Source: Pseudomonas ekonensis (GTDB lineage Bacteria > Pseudomonadota > Gammaproteobacteria > Pseudomonadales > Pseudomonadaceae). From it: DNA of 64,000 nucleotides. Below, in pieces: positions 16,291 to 26,067 of the stretch; position 1 is the first letter of the stretch, and each line of letters starts with the position of its first letter. The translations under genes and the position numbers were made by a program. Below the pieces are notes generated by a model. That model had not been told where the DNA came from. It was given only the letters and a program-made list of their open reading frames with translations, and ran no database searches. The DNA is taken from contig NZ_JAHSTS010000002.1 of assembly GCF_019145435.1 (NCBI RefSeq), positions 930,001-994,000 of the forward strand, given 5' to 3'.

Positions 16291-18063
16291 TCAGCGGATC
16301 CCCGCCAACAGCGTCCGCGCCGTCTGCCTGAGCGGTTCGTCGCCCTCCTTGAGCAACTCGTTGAGCAGGGCGATGGCGCTGTCGATGTCGCCGTCGTCGA
16401 TGCAGGTCTGAGCCTGTTCCAGTTTCCCGGCACCGGCCGGCGGACCGGGCGGTTTGCCGGGGTCGCCGAACGCGTTGAGGAAGTCCTCGTCCAGCGTCGG
16501 CTCCTGCGGTTCAGCGATCCATTCCAGCTCCTCCGCTTCGGCATCGGCGTCCTGGGGCAGTTCGAAATCCTGAGGCAGAATCTCCAGGGTGTCGCCCAGC
16601 GTGGACGTCTCCTGTGAAACCGGCTCGGCGGGCCGTTCGTCGTCCAGATCCCAGCTTGAATCCATCGACAGATCGCCGATATCCAGCTCGAAATTGTCCT
16701 CGGGCTCCGTCGGCGGTGCCGTGACAACCGGTATCGCCGCCGTCATGGCCGCGGCCTGCACAAGCGGCGCGACAGGCGTCGGGGGCGCGACAGGGGCCAG
16801 CGGCGCGACCGGAGCCAGTTTCGGGCAACGGCTGCGAACGTCCTGCAACGCCGGTTCCGCCACCCCCTGCCCGCGCAGGTGGCTTTCCTGTTCGTCATAG
16901 GCGGCGCCATCGCCTTGCCGGCCCAGCACCTCAAGCAATTGCAGGCCGAGGTCGGTGCGTTCCGGCTCCTTGTCCAGCGCGTCACGCAGCAGGCCGGCCG
17001 CTTCGGCCAGCCGCCCGTAGGCCAGATAGATGCCGACCGCCTCCAGCACCTGGCCGGCGCCGGATTCCTCACGGTGTTCGGCGGCGTGGTGAAGCGCAGC
17101 GGGCCGGGATGTACCGCCCCCTTCAACCTGGGGTTCATTGCGCTGCGCCGGGGCCGGCTGCGCAGCCTGGGCTTGCGTCGCCTGCCGGCGCCGACGCAAC
17201 ACGAACAGGCCGGCCACCAGTGCGCCCAGCAGCACTAGCAATCCGCCGTACAACGGCCAATCGCTCGAGTGCTCCTGGGGCTCGACCGGGGCGGCGACCG
17301 CCGCAGGCGCAGGTGCCGCCACCGGCGGGGGCGGGGCCTGCTGAAGCTCGGTCAGGCGGGCCTGCAGGTCGCTGAGCTGCTTCTTGCCGTCAGCGATCTG
17401 GATGTCCTGGGCCTGAAGCCTGGTGTTCAGCTCATCAAGGGATTTCTGTAGTTGCTGGTTCTGCAGGACGCTGGCCGCCAGTTGTTCGGCCAACGCGTCG
17501 TTGGCGGGCGCTGCGGGCGCGGGCGGCGCGCTGGCGACCGGTTGGGCCGCAGGCTTGCCGGGGGCGGTGGGCGCAGGCGCTTCGGGGGTCGGAAAGCCGG
17601 AGTCCTGGGCGCGCACGTCCGGTTCGTCGGTGGCCGGCACGATGCCCGGCGAGCCCGGCGGGTCGATCAGCACCGTGTATTCGCGCAGCAAGCGGCCGTT
17701 GGGTTGATTGACCTGCACCAGGAAATTCAGGAAAGGTTCGTTGACCGGTTTGCCGGACGTCACCCGGATCAGGTTGCGGTCGCCCCGCAGGATCGGGGTG
17801 AACTTGAGGTCATTGAGGAAGAACACCCGCTCGACCCCGGCCCGGCTGAACTCGTCGGCCGTGGCCAGGCTGACCGACAGTTCGCTTTGGCTGAGCCCGC
17901 CGACGTCCAGCAAGGCGATGTCGGCCTTGAACGGCTGATCGAGGCCCGAATGCACGGTGATGTCACCGAGCCCCAGCGCCAAGGAGGCGGTTGACCAGAC
18001 AAGCACGCCGGCCAACACCAGCGGGCGGGCGCAACGCAGTACCACGTGCCGACTTCCGAGCAT
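16291..18063 (-). CDS. FimV/HubP-like protein lacking a LysM domain
   Basis: A 590-aa protein. The signal peptide (ending ASLALG) leads straight into the FimV N-terminal domain (LGLGDITVHSGLDQPFKADI, through VLIDPPG near residue 138). FimV normally has a peptidoglycan-binding LysM next; no such motif is visible here, only a Pro/Ala linker and a coiled coil near residue 190-240. A transmembrane helix follows (LYGGLLVLLGALVAGLFVL) with an RRRR stop, then a TPR-like cytoplasmic part, an acidic stretch, and the FimV C-terminal domain (AQTCIDDGDIDSAIALLNEL). FimV organises cell poles and supports type IV pili. The start at 18063 is chosen for its AAGGG at 6 bp. This looks like the shorter FimV paralogue that in P. 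aeruginosa also adjoins plpD (from memory). Confidence 0.86.
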   Translation of the reverse strand: MLGSRHVVLRCARPLVLAGVLVWSTASLALGLGDITVHSGLDQPFKADIALLDVGGLSQSELSVSLATADEFSRAGVERVFFLNDLKFTPILRGDRNLIRVTSGKPVNEPFLNFLVQVNQPNGRLLREYTVLIDPPGSPGIVPATDEPDVRAQDSGFPTPEAPAPTAPGKPAAQPVASAPPAPAAPANDALAEQLAASVLQNQQLQKSLDELNTRLQAQDIQIADGKKQLSDLQARLTELQQAPPPPVAAPAPAAVAAPVEPQEHSSDWPLYGGLLVLLGALVAGLFVLRRRRQATQAQAAQPAPAQRNEPQVEGGGTSRPAALHHAAEHREESGAGQVLEAVGIYLAYGRLAEAAGLLRDALDKEPERTDLGLQLLEVLGRQGDGAAYDEQESHLRGQGVAEPALQDVRSRCPKLAPVAPLAPVAPPTPVAPLVQAAAMTAAIPVVTAPPTEPEDNFELDIGDLSMDSSWDLDDERPAEPVSQETSTLGDTLEILPQDFELPQDADAEAEELEWIAEPQEPTLDEDFLNAFGDPGKPPGPPAGAGKLEQAQTCIDDGDIDSAIALLNELLKEGDEPLRQTARTLLAGIR

Positions 18064-18190
18064 GAGCATCCCTTATATAAGCAAAACCGACTTCTATGCG
18101 TTCGCACATCCGGTACGAACACGATATTGCCCAGTAGTTCTTATAGTCGGCCCGACGCGATCCCTCAAAAAAACGGCACGGGGTTTTGCC

Positions 18191-18625
18191 TCAGGATTTT
18201 TCCAGGTTGCCCAGAATGTGCGCGTGAACACGCATGCAGACCTTCAGGTCCGCGTCGTCCACACCCTCGAACAGTTCATGGCGCAATTGCGTGGCGATGG
18301 TTTCGATCTGGTCGATCAACGGCCGGGCCGGGGGACACAGCACGATCTTTTTCGCCCGACGGTCTTCCATCACGGACTGGCGTTGCACCAGCCCCTGGCT
18401 TTCCAGGCTGTCGAGCAGGCGGGCCAGGGTCGGCCCTTCGACGCCGACGCTCTGCGCCAGCTCACGCTGGGTCGGCGCCTCGTCGAAGCGCGCCAGGTGC
18501 AGCAGCACCAGCCAGCGCGCCTGGGACAGGCCCATGCCGGCCAGCCGGCGATCCAGTTCGGCACGCCACCCACGGGACATCTGCGCCAGTTGCATGCCAA
18601 AGCGGTGTTGATCGGTTAACGGCAT
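18191..18625 (-). CDS. MarR/SlyA-family transcriptional regulator
   Basis: A 144-aa winged-helix regulator. The DNA-binding part covers about residues 30-100 (LSQARWLVLLHLARF, TQRELAQSVGVEGPTLARLL, wing RQSVMEDRRAKKIVL). MarR dimers usually repress by binding a short palindrome and release on a phenolic or oxidative signal. A 13-bp inverted repeat 37 bp upstream of the start is a candidate autoregulatory operator. No cysteine lies in the sensing position, so a small-molecule ligand is more likely than thiol oxidation. Confidence 0.9.
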   Translation of the reverse strand: MPLTDQHRFGMQLAQMSRGWRAELDRRLAGMGLSQARWLVLLHLARFDEAPTQRELAQSVGVEGPTLARLLDSLESQGLVQRQSVMEDRRAKKIVLCPPARPLIDQIETIATQLRHELFEGVDDADLKVCMRVHAHILGNLEKS

Positions 18626-18661
18626 AAAACACTCATGGTTAGACTGAAGAAATAGAAAAAA

Positions 18662-18674
18662 ACTAATTATTAGT
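18662..18674. promoter_or_regulatory. candidate MarR operator
   Basis: ACTAAT-T-ATTAGT is a 6+6 inverted repeat in the AT-rich promoter region of the MarR gene, 37 bp before its start codon. MarR sites are typically such AT-rich palindromes overlapping the promoter. Binding is inferred. Confidence 0.5.
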
Positions 18675-18760
18675 CAGCTAAGCATGACATTTGGCTATAG
18701 GCAAGAGGATGTCTTGCACTGAATCGTTACATCAAAGCAACGGGTCGTGTAAGCCAAGGC

Positions 18761-20890
18761 TCACATCTCGAATTCCGACTGCAACGCCGCGCGCACGCAA
18801 TACAGCACGCCTTCGGGCACCCGGCTGCCGAACAGCTCCGCCACCTCGGCCACCGACGGCAGTTCGCCTTCTCCGTCGAGGAAGGCGTCATGGACTTCGC
18901 CCATCAGGTCTTCCGGCAGGTCCAGCGCCTGTTCCAGCGACAACTGCTGCTGACCGATGGCCTCGGCCAGCATGCTGTAGACGTTCTTTTCCGAACACTG
19001 CAACTGGCCGGCGATCTGTAGCGGCGTCATGCCGGCACGGGCCAGGGTGATCAACTCATGGCGCACGTCGGCCACGGCCTTCGGCGTTTCGGCCTCGCCG
19101 CCGAGCACTTCGAGGAAAGCCTCGCCGTAGCGCTCCAGCTTGCGGGCGCCGACGCCGCTGACCCGGGCCATTTCCGCCAGCGTGGTCGGCTGGCTGCGCA
19201 GCATTTCCACCAGGGTCGAATCGGGGAAGATGACGTAAGGCGGCACGCCGTGCTCCTGGGCCAGTTTGCGCCGCAGGGTGCGCAGGGCTTCCCACTGTTC
19301 GCGCTCTTCGGCACGCACCAGTTGGCTGGCCGGGCTCTTGCTGAGCCCCTTGGCGCTGACCTGCGGCTTGAGGTCGCGGCGCAGCTCCAGGGTCACCTCG
19401 CCCTTGAGCAGCGGCCGGCAGGTGTCGCTCAGGCGCAGGCCGCCGTACCCTTCATGGTCGACGTCAGCCAGCCCCCGGGCCACCAGTTGACGGAACAGCG
19501 AGCGCCATTCGCCCTCGCTCAAGGCCTTGCCGACGCCGTACACCGACAGGTGCTGATGGCCGAAGCTGCGCACCTTTTCGTTGTCCTTGCCCAGCAGCAC
19601 ATCCACCAGGTGGCCGACGCCGTAGCGCTGGCCGGTGCGGTAGATGGCCGACAGGGCCTGGCACGCGGGCTCGGTGGCGTCCCAGGTCTGCACGCCGTCG
19701 ACGCAGTTGTCGCAATGGCCGCAGGGCTCGGGCATGTCTTCGTCGAAATAGGCCAGCAGCGCCTGGCGGCGGCAGCGGGTCTCTTCGCAGAGCGAGAGCA
19801 TGGCGTCGAGCTTGTGCTGCTCAAGGCGCTTGTGGCGCTCGTCGCCCTCGGAGTTCTGCAGCATCTGCTTGAGCATCACCACGTCTTGCAGGCCGTAAGC
19901 CATCCAGGCATCCGCCGGCAGGCCGTCTCGGCCGCCGCGCCCGGTTTCCTGGTAGTACGCCTCAAGGGACTTGGGCAGGTCCAGGTGGGCGACAAAGCGC
20001 ACGTTGGGCTTGTCGATGCCCATGCCGAACGCCACGGTGGCGACCATGATCAGGCCTTCCTCGTTGAGGAAACGCTGCTGGTGATAGGCCCGCAGGTCGT
20101 TGGGCAGGCCGGCGTGGTACGGCAGCGCCGGGAACCCTTGCTCGGTGAGGAACGCCGCGACCTCCTCGACCTTCTTGCGCGACAGGCAGTACACGATGCC
20201 GGCATCGCCGCGCCGCTCGCCGAGGAACGCCAGCAACTGCTTGCGCGGCTGCTCCTTGGGCACGATGCGGTAGAAGATGTTCGGCCGGTCGAAGCTCGAC
20301 AGGAAACGTTCGGCGTCCTGCAGGTGCAGGCGGGTGACGATTTCCTCGCGGGTGCGCTTGTCGGCGGTGGCGGTCAGGGCGATGCGCGGCACGTGGGGGA
20401 ACATTTCCGCCAACTGGCCCAGTTGCAGGTATTCCGGGCGGAAGTCATGGCCCCATTGCGACACGCAGTGGGCTTCGTCGATGGCGAACAGGGCGATGTC
20501 CAGGCCTTGCAGGAAGCTGAGCATGCGCGGCTGCACCAGGCGCTCGGGGGCCAGGTAGAGCATCTTCACTTCGCCGCGGCGGATCCGCGCCGCCAGGTCG
20601 CGCTGCTGCTCGGCGCTCAGGGTGGAGTTCAGCGCGGCGGCGGCCACGCCCAGCTCCTCGAGGGTGGCGACCTGGTCGTCCATCAGCGCGATCAGCGGCG
20701 ACACCACCACCGCCAGGCCTTCGCGCAACAGCGCCGGCACCTGGAAGCACAGCGACTTGCCGCCGCCGGTGGGCATCAGGACCAGGGCGTCGCCGCCGCT
20801 GGCCACGCGCTCAATGATCGCACCCTGACGGCCACGGAAACTGTCGTAGCCGAAGATGTCCTTGAGGACGCGCTGAGCCTGTTCGAGCAT
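18761..20890 (-). CDS. recQ: ATP-dependent DNA helicase RecQ
   Basis: A 709-aa superfamily-2 helicase. Walker A is [12 protein letters not shown] (near residue 45), motif II DEAH in the stretch [17 protein letters not shown], motif VI in ETGRGGRDG. The RecQ-C zinc cysteines are visible ([16 protein letters not shown]), followed by a winged helix and an HRDC domain (about residues 515-590). An extra C-terminal stretch contains a helix-turn-helix-like segment. It unwinds recombination and replication intermediates 3'-5'. The start at 20890 has GGAG 7 bp upstream; six upstream codons are rejected. Confidence 0.95.
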   Translation of the reverse strand: MLEQAQRVLKDIFGYDSFRGRQGAIIERVASGGDALVLMPTGGGKSLCFQVPALLREGLAVVVSPLIALMDDQVATLEELGVAAAALNSTLSAEQQRDLAARIRRGEVKMLYLAPERLVQPRMLSFLQGLDIALFAIDEAHCVSQWGHDFRPEYLQLGQLAEMFPHVPRIALTATADKRTREEIVTRLHLQDAERFLSSFDRPNIFYRIVPKEQPRKQLLAFLGERRGDAGIVYCLSRKKVEEVAAFLTEQGFPALPYHAGLPNDLRAYHQQRFLNEEGLIMVATVAFGMGIDKPNVRFVAHLDLPKSLEAYYQETGRGGRDGLPADAWMAYGLQDVVMLKQMLQNSEGDERHKRLEQHKLDAMLSLCEETRCRRQALLAYFDEDMPEPCGHCDNCVDGVQTWDATEPACQALSAIYRTGQRYGVGHLVDVLLGKDNEKVRSFGHQHLSVYGVGKALSEGEWRSLFRQLVARGLADVDHEGYGGLRLSDTCRPLLKGEVTLELRRDLKPQVSAKGLSKSPASQLVRAEEREQWEALRTLRRKLAQEHGVPPYVIFPDSTLVEMLRSQPTTLAEMARVSGVGARKLERYGEAFLEVLGGEAETPKAVADVRHELITLARAGMTPLQIAGQLQCSEKNVYSMLAEAIGQQQLSLEQALDLPEDLMGEVHDAFLDGEGELPSVAEVAELFGSRVPEGVLYCVRAALQSEFEM

Positions 20891-21089
20891 AGAAACTCCA
20901 AAAATCACCGAAACATCCCTGCACAGGCTGGTTCAGGGCAGCCGGGGCTGCTTAAACAAAACGTAAGGGCGCATTGCATGATCGTCGTCATGCCGGCAGG
21001 GATCGCAAAACGCGGCAGTATACCCGAGCGTTCCCCGACAGAGGGTGCCGCTGAGAAGCCGGCTCGCGAAACCTTGGGAAAACACAAAA

Positions 21090-21213
21090 CCTGTGGGAGC
21101 TGCGGTGCGACGACTCGACTTGCCAGCGATGACGTCGGCACCTTCAACATCAATTCCGACATTGCCACCGCTATCGCTGGCAAGTCGAGTCGTCGCACCG
21201 CAGCTCCCACAGG
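21090..21213. repeat. long perfect inverted repeat (REPIN-like), 41-bp arms
   Basis: Arms at 21090-21130 and 21173-21213 are perfect 41-bp reverse complements, beginning CCTGTGGGAGCTGCGGTGCG, around a 42-bp spacer. This is a different REP family (core GGTGCGACGACTCGACTTGC) from the other repeats here. The rest of the 431-bp recQ - yecA gap (20891-21321) shows no gene. Confidence 0.88.
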
Positions 21214-21321
21214 GCCTGTACCGTGAACCGGGATTTCAGGCAAATCTGCCGTGCGGCTGGCTTGAGGGCTCAAGAAGGCCTAGAATTCCCGCATTGTTTA
21301 TTCCCCCAAGGTAGCCCCGTA

Positions 21322-21909
21322 ATGTCCTTCGCCGAGCAACTAACCCGCCTGCAAGTCTTCCTCGACGCCGACGAGCTGCATGAAGAAGCGCTGGATTACG
21401 TGGCCGCCCACGGTTACCTCACCGCCCTGTCGATCTGCTCGGACGTGGTGCCGGACCGTGAATGGATCGACGCGCTGTTCGCCGAAGAGCCGCACTACAC
21501 CAGCGACGCCCAGCGCGAAGAGATCGAAGCCACGCTGATCGGCCTCAAGGCCCACATCGCCCGCCAGCTGGCCTCCGACGAAGAGTTCGAGCTGCCGTGC
21601 GACCTGGACCTGGGCGACGAGCCGGACGACTCCGAACTGCGCGGCTGGTGCATCGGCTTCATGGAAGGCGTGTTCCTGCGCGAAGAGGCCTGGTTCGAGA
21701 CCGCCGAAGACGAAGTCAGCGAAATGCTCCTGCCGATCATGGTGGGTTCGGGCCTGTTCGACGAACAGCCGGAGTTCGAGGACATCGCCAAGGACGCCAA
21801 CCTGATGGACGACATGATCGTGCAGATCCCGGAAGCCCTGACCGCGCTGTACCTGCTGTGCCAGGCACCGGACGAAAAACCGGCGATCCTCAAGCCTCGC
21901 CACCACTGA
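21322..21909 (+). CDS. UPF0149/YecA-family protein
   Basis: A 195-aa acidic protein of the YecA/YgfB (UPF0149) family. Family features are the helical N terminus (LHEEALDYVAAHGYLTALSI) and the RGWCIGFMEGVFLREEAWF core near residue 110. The C-terminal SEC-C zinc motif of longer YecA proteins is absent. No function is established. The ATG at 21322 is preferred over the upstream frame, which runs into the REPIN. It is followed after 10 bp by ybaN, likely the same transcript. Confidence 0.87.
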   Translation: MSFAEQLTRLQVFLDADELHEEALDYVAAHGYLTALSICSDVVPDREWIDALFAEEPHYTSDAQREEIEATLIGLKAHIARQLASDEEFELPCDLDLGDEPDDSELRGWCIGFMEGVFLREEAWFETAEDEVSEMLLPIMVGSGLFDEQPEFEDIAKDANLMDDMIVQIPEALTALYLLCQAPDEKPAILKPRHH

Positions 21910-21919
21910 GTTCCCGCCT

Positions 21920-22315
21920 ATGGACAACCCCATAGGCAACCGCCCCCTGATGTCGCGCTACATCCTGCTTGCCGTCGGCTGGCTCAGCGTGGCATTGGGG
22001 GTGATCGGGATTTTCCTGCCCGTCCTGCCCACCACGCCTTTCCTGCTGCTGGCCGCCGCCTGCTTCGCCCGCAGCTCTCCGCGTTTTTACCGATGGCTGG
22101 TCGACCACCCGAAGCTCGGGCCGTGGATCCGCGATTATCTTGATGGCAACGGCATTCCGCTCAAGGGCAAGGTCTATGCGATCGGGCTGATGTGGGCGAG
22201 CATTCTGTTGTCTTGCTATCTGGTGCCCTTGCCCTGGGCGCGGGGATTCATGCTGACCAGCGCAACGCTGGTGACGGTCTACATCCTGCGGCAGAAGACC
22301 CTGAGAAAAACCTGA
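21920..22315 (+). CDS. ybaN: YbaN-family (DUF454) inner-membrane protein
   Basis: A 131-aa protein with three to four hydrophobic helices. Family motifs are GIFLPVLPTTPFLLLAAACF near residue 36 and FYRWLVDHPKLGPWIRDY near residue 67. Function is unknown. The start could alternatively be the ATG at 21950 (MSRYILLAVGW), which is the more common family start; neither has a strong ribosome binding site. Confidence 0.88.
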   Translation: MDNPIGNRPLMSRYILLAVGWLSVALGVIGIFLPVLPTTPFLLLAAACFARSSPRFYRWLVDHPKLGPWIRDYLDGNGIPLKGKVYAIGLMWASILLSCYLVPLPWARGFMLTSATLVTVYILRQKTLRKT

Positions 22316-22374
22316 CCTGTGGTGATCTCTGTGGTCAGGGACTACGCCGCCATTCGTCGCAAACCCGCCTCCCC

Positions 22375-22390
22375 CTGTCAGATCTGACAG
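22375..22390. promoter_or_regulatory. 16-bp palindrome upstream of Ig-like gene 1
   Basis: CTGTCAGATCTGACAG is a perfect palindrome 63 bp upstream of the start codon. The identical 16-mer, within an identical 24-bp context starting CCTCCCCC, lies upstream of the paralogous gene at 27066. It could be a regulator operator or a hairpin in the leader. I know no named regulator for it. Confidence 0.6.
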
Positions 22391-22453
22391 TAGCCAACCT
22401 GCCCCTTCCGGCTTCCAATGACCCCGTCGCCCACCCGCACCGGAGTCTGCGCC

Positions 22454-25400
22454 ATGCTCATCCAGCCCCTGCGTACCGTCGCCCCCCTGGCCCTGCGCGA
22501 TCCCGAGATCCCCGGCCGCACCGAACCGCCATTGCCTGACGGCTCATGGGGCATCAACCGCGCCGCCGCGCTGGACAACTTCCCCGGCCGGGGCCTGAAG
22601 GTGCACATCCTGCCCTGGGCCAACATGAGCCGCGGCGACAAGGTCGATCTGCTGTTCGACAACGGCAAGGTCGACCAGCACACTCTCACCCAGGACAGCG
22701 AGGTCAACGAGCGCGTGACCCTGTGGGTGGCGCCGGGGCGCATCACCAGCGGCGCGCACACCCTGGGCTACACCGTCACCCGCCTGAGCCAGGCGCCGGA
22801 ACCCTTCGCCCCGGCGCTCCAGCTCTACGTCAAGCTGGAGCTGCCCGGCGGCCAGGACCTGGATCCGGAGGACGGCGCCCATTCAGAACTCTTCCAGTAC
22901 ATCGACCCGGCGCTGGTCGCCGACGGCATCGACAAGGACACCGCCGCCCAGGGCGTCGACGTCACCCTCAAGGCCAGGCCCGGCCGCCCGGCCAAGCCCG
23001 TCTACCCCAACATCGCCGTGGGCGACGTGGTCACCCTGAGCTGGGGCGGCGTGCTGGTGAGGTCGGCGCCGGTGACCCAGGCGCAGATCGACGCCCCGGA
23101 CGCCAACCCCCTCACCGTCCACGTCGGCCAGGCGGCGATCCTCGAGGCCGGCGACTCGGGCCCCGAAGGCCTGGCCGTGACCTTCACCCTGCACGACCGG
23201 GTCAACAACGCCGCCGAGGACTGGTGCCGGGAGACCCGGATCGTGGTGGACACCGGCAATTCGCGGCTCGGGGCGCCGATCGTCAAGGAGGCGGTCAACA
23301 ACACGCTGGATCTGGACACCCTGGGCGACGCCGACGCGACCGTGCAGATCGTCGCCCTGGCTCCCGACTTCAAGTTGGGCGACGTGATCATCGCCGTGCT
23401 CAAGGGCACCACGCTGGAGGGCGAAGCGGTGGCCGTCGAGGTGCGCGGCCAGCCGCTGACCAACCTGCCGAGCATCGTCGAGCTGAAGATGCCCAACCTC
23501 AAGGTGCGCGACCTGGCCAAGACCCAAGCGATCTTCAGCTACCGCGTGGAGCGCGGCGGCTCGCCCGACCTGATCTCCAAGGGCCGCTTCGTCAACATCG
23601 TCGGCGAACCCAAGCGCCTGGCCGCGCCCGTCGCCGAGGACGCCCAGGACGGCGCCCTCGACCCGGACCTGCCGGCCGTGCGCGTGCGCATCCCCTACGA
23701 CCCGCTCATCCAGGAAGGCATGGCCATCGTGCTCAAGTGGCTGGGCACCCGGCCCGACACCACCACCTACGACCCGGTGCTGGAGTGGTACTTCCCCAGC
23801 AAGGCCGAAGCCGACGACCCGGCCGGCTTCGTGGTGACGGTCGAGGGCCGGCACCTCAAGACGCTGGAGGGCGGCACGCTGGATCTGTCGTACAACCTAC
23901 TCGCCGACGAGGGCGACACCATCGTCAGCCGCAGCTCCCTGCACGCCGCGCTGCTCAACGTCGGCGAGCCGCAACTGGAGCTGGCCAAGCCCACCGTCCT
24001 CGGCGAGAAGGACGGCGCCCTGGAACCCAAGGACCTGGCCGGCGGCACCAGCAAGGTCACCTGCCCCAACCCGGTCGCCAACCCGACCAAGCCCCAGGAC
24101 GTGGTCACCTGGCAGCTGCGCGACGCCGCCGGCAGCGTGATCTACCAAGACAGCAAGACCCTCAACGCCCTCAGCGCCGGCAAGAACGTCGACTTCGCCC
24201 TCAGCGCCGCGTTCGTGCAGCAGCACTTCGAGGCCCGGCGCGGGGAGACGCTGACGGCGAGCTACAACATCAAGCGGGCGGAGACGGGCAAGGTGAGCTA
24301 TTCCAATCCGCTTGAGTTCGTGATCGGCGTGGCGGTCGAGCTGAAGCCGCCGACCCTCACGTCGGTGAAGGACTCAGCGGGCGTCGAGATCCCGGACGGC
24401 GGCACCACGGTCGACACCCGCGTGACGCTCACCGGCACGGCGGCGCTGGGGCTGACGGTCGAGGTGTTCGACGGCGCCGTGTCCAAGGGCCAGGCGACGG
24501 CGGACGCCGCCACCGGCGTGTGGACGCTGACGGTGTCCGGATTGAGCGTGGAAACCCACAGCTTCAGGGCCAAGGCGCTGTACGGCGACAATCCGGAATC
24601 GGCAGTCAGGACCTTGAAGGTGGTCGCCGCGACGGCGCCCACCATCACGTCGGCAAAAGACTCGGAAGGCACCGAGATTCCCGACGGCGGCACCACCACC
24701 GACACCAGCGTGACCCTCACCGGCACGGCGGCGCCGGGGCTGGCGGTCGAGGTGTTCGACGGCGCCGTGTCCAAGGGCCAGGCGACGGCGGATGCCGTCA
24801 GCGGCGTGTGGACATTGACGGTATCGGAACTGAGCGTGGCGACCCACGGCTTCAAGGCCAAAGCGCTGTACGGCGACAACCCGGAATCGGCGGTCAGGAC
24901 CCTGACCGTGACGCCGGCCAAGATAGAGCTGTTGCCCCCAACGCTGGTGGCGCCGGCGGTGAGCCCGATCGATCCGTCGCGGTACCCCAACGGCGTGACG
25001 CTGCGGATCGAATACCTCGACGCCCTGCCGGGTGACCGCGCGCGGCTGGTGGAGGTCAACCCGCCGGCGGGCGCGGCGCAGTTTCCGTTGGTGGAGTTCG
25101 ACAAGAACAATCGGGTGAACGTGGTGCTGAGCCAGGCGTACCTGATCGAGCGGCAGGGCAAGGACCTGCAGTTCCGCTGGAACCTGAACCGCAACGGGGG
25201 GCAGGTGGCGAGGTCGCCGGTGTTGAAGGTGAGTGTGTTGCCGTATTCCGATGTGGTGCCGACGATTGATTCGGTGAAGGATTTGAAGAACGTCGAGATT
25301 CCTCACGGCAACAGCACGGTTGACTCCACCGTGCAACTAACAGGGACGGCCGGCACTTTTTTCGAAGTGGAGATATTCGATGGGACGCAGTCCAAGGGCA

Positions 25401-25984
25401 GGGTGAAGGCAGATGGCAACGGTATCTGGACGATCCCGATGACCGGATTGAGCTTGGGCGTACATGGCTTTGTTGCTAAGGCATTGTATGGAAACGGAAA
25501 CCAGTCGGAGGTCAGAACCCTCACAGTGGAGGCCTGGACCGACTCGGTCACCGACTTTAACAACGGCTCCTCAAATGGCTGGGCCATAGGGCCGGCTGGT
25601 TATCAAGGCCGCATTACCGGTGGAGTGTTCCACAACGACACCACTGGAGGATCTGGCCATTCCGGTGTGCTGCTCAGTCGGTCGTTCCGACTCATAGCGG
25701 GATATGCGTACTCATTCAGTTATCGAGCTCGAAACTTCAGTCCGAACAGCAACAACGTCCCCCCCATCTTCTCGGTCAGACTTTCATCTGGTCAACAGAT
25801 CTTGCCGGTCTTTAGTGTTCCCCGTACCAGCCAGTGGTATACCCAAGCAGCTAACTTTTCAGTCACACAGAGCGCAGCCTATACCATTCAGCTAATGAGC
25901 CATCAAGATCGAGGAGGAGGTAGCGGCGCGGATGGTGGCAATGATTACCAACTCGATGACATCATCCTCCGACTTATCCGGTGA
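22454..25984 (+). CDS. large Ig-like repeat protein 1 with carbohydrate-binding-like C terminus
   Basis: A 1176-aa predicted surface protein with no signal peptide or membrane helix. Residues 1-620 are successive beta-rich modules resembling those of the paralogue at 27066 (APIVKEAVNNTLDLDTLG, LPSIVELKMPN, SYSNPLEFVIG). Residues about 630-820 hold two near-identical Big/Ig-like repeats of about 93 aa (key motifs EIPDGGTT, TLTGTA, VEVFDGAVSKG, KALYGDNPESAVRTL), and a third diverged copy lies near 935-1025. The last about 150 residues (from WTDSVTDFNNGSSNGWAIG) look like a galactose-binding or CBM-like jelly roll. DNA from about 25,260 on is visibly more AT-rich, suggesting a separately acquired tip. 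The start at 22454 has GGAG 8 bp upstream. An adhesin or secreted binding role is inferred. Confidence 0.8.
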   Translation: MLIQPLRTVAPLALRDPEIPGRTEPPLPDGSWGINRAAALDNFPGRGLKVHILPWANMSRGDKVDLLFDNGKVDQHTLTQDSEVNERVTLWVAPGRITSGAHTLGYTVTRLSQAPEPFAPALQLYVKLELPGGQDLDPEDGAHSELFQYIDPALVADGIDKDTAAQGVDVTLKARPGRPAKPVYPNIAVGDVVTLSWGGVLVRSAPVTQAQIDAPDANPLTVHVGQAAILEAGDSGPEGLAVTFTLHDRVNNAAEDWCRETRIVVDTGNSRLGAPIVKEAVNNTLDLDTLGDADATVQIVALAPDFKLGDVIIAVLKGTTLEGEAVAVEVRGQPLTNLPSIVELKMPNLKVRDLAKTQAIFSYRVERGGSPDLISKGRFVNIVGEPKRLAAPVAEDAQDGALDPDLPAVRVRIPYDPLIQEGMAIVLKWLGTRPDTTTYDPVLEWYFPSKAEADDPAGFVVTVEGRHLKTLEGGTLDLSYNLLADEGDTIVSRSSLHAALLNVGEPQLELAKPTVLGEKDGALEPKDLAGGTSKVTCPNPVANPTKPQDVVTWQLRDAAGSVIYQDSKTLNALSAGKNVDFALSAAFVQQHFEARRGETLTASYNIKRAETGKVSYSNPLEFVIGVAVELKPPTLTSVKDSAGVEIPDGGTTVDTRVTLTGTAALGLTVEVFDGAVSKGQATADAATGVWTLTVSGLSVETHSFRAKALYGDNPESAVRTLKVVAATAPTITSAKDSEGTEIPDGGTTTDTSVTLTGTAAPGLAVEVFDGAVSKGQATADAVSGVWTLTVSELSVATHGFKAKALYGDNPESAVRTLTVTPAKIELLPPTLVAPAVSPIDPSRYPNGVTLRIEYLDALPGDRARLVEVNPPAGAAQFPLVEFDKNNRVNVVLSQAYLIERQGKDLQFRWNLNRNGGQVARSPVLKVSVLPYSDVVPTIDSVKDLKNVEIPHGNSTVDSTVQLTGTAGTFFEVEIFDGTQSKGRVKADGNGIWTIPMTGLSLGVHGFVAKALYGNGNQSEVRTLTVEAWTDSVTDFNNGSSNGWAIGPAGYQGRITGGVFHNDTTGGSGHSGVLLSRSFRLIAGYAYSFSYRARNFSPNSNNVPPIFSVRLSSGQQILPVFSVPRTSQWYTQAANFSVTQSAAYTIQLMSHQDRGGGSGADGGNDYQLDDIILRLIR

Positions 25985-26020
25985 ACATGAAAAACGGGAA
26001 CCAGAAAATGGAGACAGACT

Positions 26021-26061
26021 TATTTGTCAGTCCCCATATACGTATTCAGCTCTGACAAATA
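26021..26061. repeat. inverted repeat next to a GGAGACAGACTTATTTGTC element
   Basis: TATTTGTCAG (26021-26030) and CTGACAAATA (26052-26061) are perfect 10-bp arms. The left arm is part of a GGAGACAGACTTATTTGTC string that resembles sequences I associate with the ends of REP-associated transposase genes. No transposase remains nearby. Confidence 0.5.
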
Positions 26062-26067
26062 CTTTTC

